A DNA stretch of 64,000 nt from Treponema socranskii subsp. paredis ATCC 35535 (GTDB lineage: Bacteria > Spirochaetota > Spirochaetia > Treponematales > Treponemataceae): the NCBI GenBank assembly GCA_000413015.1, contig KE332515.1, positions 1,737,339 through 1,801,338 on the forward strand, read 5' to 3'. The stretch's first letter is position 1. Every line of letters starts with the position of its first letter. Below, one piece after another: positions 63,589 to 64,000 of this stretch. The notes beneath the pieces were generated by a model, which saw only the letters and a program-made list of their open reading frames with translations, did no database searches and was not told where the DNA came from. The position numbers and the translations under genes are program-made.

Positions 63589-64000
63589 ATGGCAAAGACA
63601 AAACTCGTTTACTTTTTCGGCAATAAAAAAGCCGAGGGCAACGCCGATATGCGCGCAGAGCTCGGAGGCAAAGGTGCGAACCTTGCCGAAATGACGAACA
63701 TTGGTGTTCCGGTTCCGCCGGGATTTACCATTTCAACCGATGTGTGCAAGATGTACTACGATAATAACAGAAAGTATCCCAAAGAACTGTACTCCGATGT
63801 CGCGACAAATCTTGCAAAGCTCGAACGTGCGTTCGGCAAAAAACTCGGCGATGAAAACGATCCTCTGCTCGTTTCCGTTCGTTCCGGCGCGGCAAGCTCC
63901 ATGCCCGGCATGATGGACACCGTTCTCAACCTCGGTCTCAACGACAAATCGGTACTCGGACTTGCAAAAAAGACGAACAATCCGCGTTTTGCATGGGATG
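63589..64000 (+). CDS. ppdK: Pyruvate phosphate dikinase, 5' part (runs off the window)
   Basis: 137 residues are visible: [30 protein letters not shown] (in parts), [15 protein letters not shown], then [27 protein letters not shown], the nucleotide-binding N-terminal domain of PpdK. The full enzyme (about 900 residues) interconverts PEP, AMP and PPi with pyruvate, ATP and Pi, important in fermentative glycolysis. GGAG lies 8 nt before the ATG. Confidence 0.96.
   Translation, partial: MAKTKLVYFFGNKKAEGNADMRAELGGKGANLAEMTNIGVPVPPGFTISTDVCKMYYDNNRKYPKELYSDVATNLAKLERAFGKKLGDENDPLLVSVRSGAASSMPGMMDTVLNLGLNDKSVLGLAKKTNNPRFAWD

Overview
This 64 kb window looks like a chromosomal segment of a spirochaete, most likely a Treponema. 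This is inferred from the replication-origin neighbourhood (dnaA, dnaN, recF, dciA, rpmH, rnpA, yidD, yidC, jag), a cyclophilin-FKBP fusion lipoprotein of a type reported in Treponema denticola, a lipoprotein MsrA-MsrB fusion, and substrate-binding-protein signal peptides ending in an ATGEAE-like motif. Base composition is moderate in GC, with AT-rich intergenic regions.

Layout. (1) 1-8.8 kb: a complete type I-C CRISPR-Cas locus on the minus strand (cas3-cas5c-cas8c-cas7c-cas4-cas1-cas2, leader, array running off the left edge). Upstream of it is what I regard as the most important object here: a divergently transcribed CRISPR-like RNA (8708-8808). It has a shortened repeat whose last 13 nt equal the genuine repeat. 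It is followed by a spacer-like stretch matching the cas promoter/start region next to a TTC PAM, with mismatches only at positions 6, 12 and 18. This predicts Cascade-mediated autorepression of the cas operon (CreR-type), with an unrecognised 60-codon ORF as first gene of the repressed transcript. (2) 8.8-12 kb: a HIRAN-domain protein, a small membrane protein and a WYL regulator. (3) 12-14.2 kb: small heat-shock protein, threonine aldolase, MGMT-like protein. (4) 14.2-15.2 kb: a gene-free centromere-like region with four perfect parS sites and two perfect DnaA boxes. (5) 15.2-21.3 kb: gyrA, gyrB and msrAB on the minus strand. (6) 21.6-32.2 kb: dnaA through the dual immunophilin on the plus strand, interrupted by an inverted Rpn-type nuclease gene. 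Gene orientation diverges just before dnaA.

(7) 32-36.4 kb: an unrecognised Cys-motif membrane protein, N-acetylglutamate synthase, a small unknown gene and a uracil-DNA-glycosylase-like protein. (8) 36.5-42.8 kb: glycerophosphodiesterase plus a TRAP transporter behind a perfect sigma70 promoter, then a Gx/EcfT-like membrane fusion and rmuC. (9) 42.9-50.6 kb: a LacI-controlled sugar operon (RbsCAB-type ABC importer, ribokinase, RbsD-type mutarotase, FucI-like isomerase) with two matching palindromic operators. (10) 50.8-57.5 kb: VanZ-like protein, an orphan metal-type binding protein, a phosphoesterase, and a MalEFG-type ABC importer coupled to a phosphodiester-glycosidase-like protein. (11) 57.6-64 kb: a TrmH-family RNA methyltransferase, a complete LivKHMGF importer, and the 5' part of pyruvate phosphate dikinase.

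Several intergenic regions carry dispersed structured repeats. One pair (21315-21507 and 27275-27499) shows compensatory base changes in paired stems. A GC-rich 80-bp family occurs at 11793-11872 and 20043-20128. Clusters of perfect inverted repeats lie at 10523-10647, 19819-20000 and 34756-34875. No rRNA or tRNA genes were recognised.
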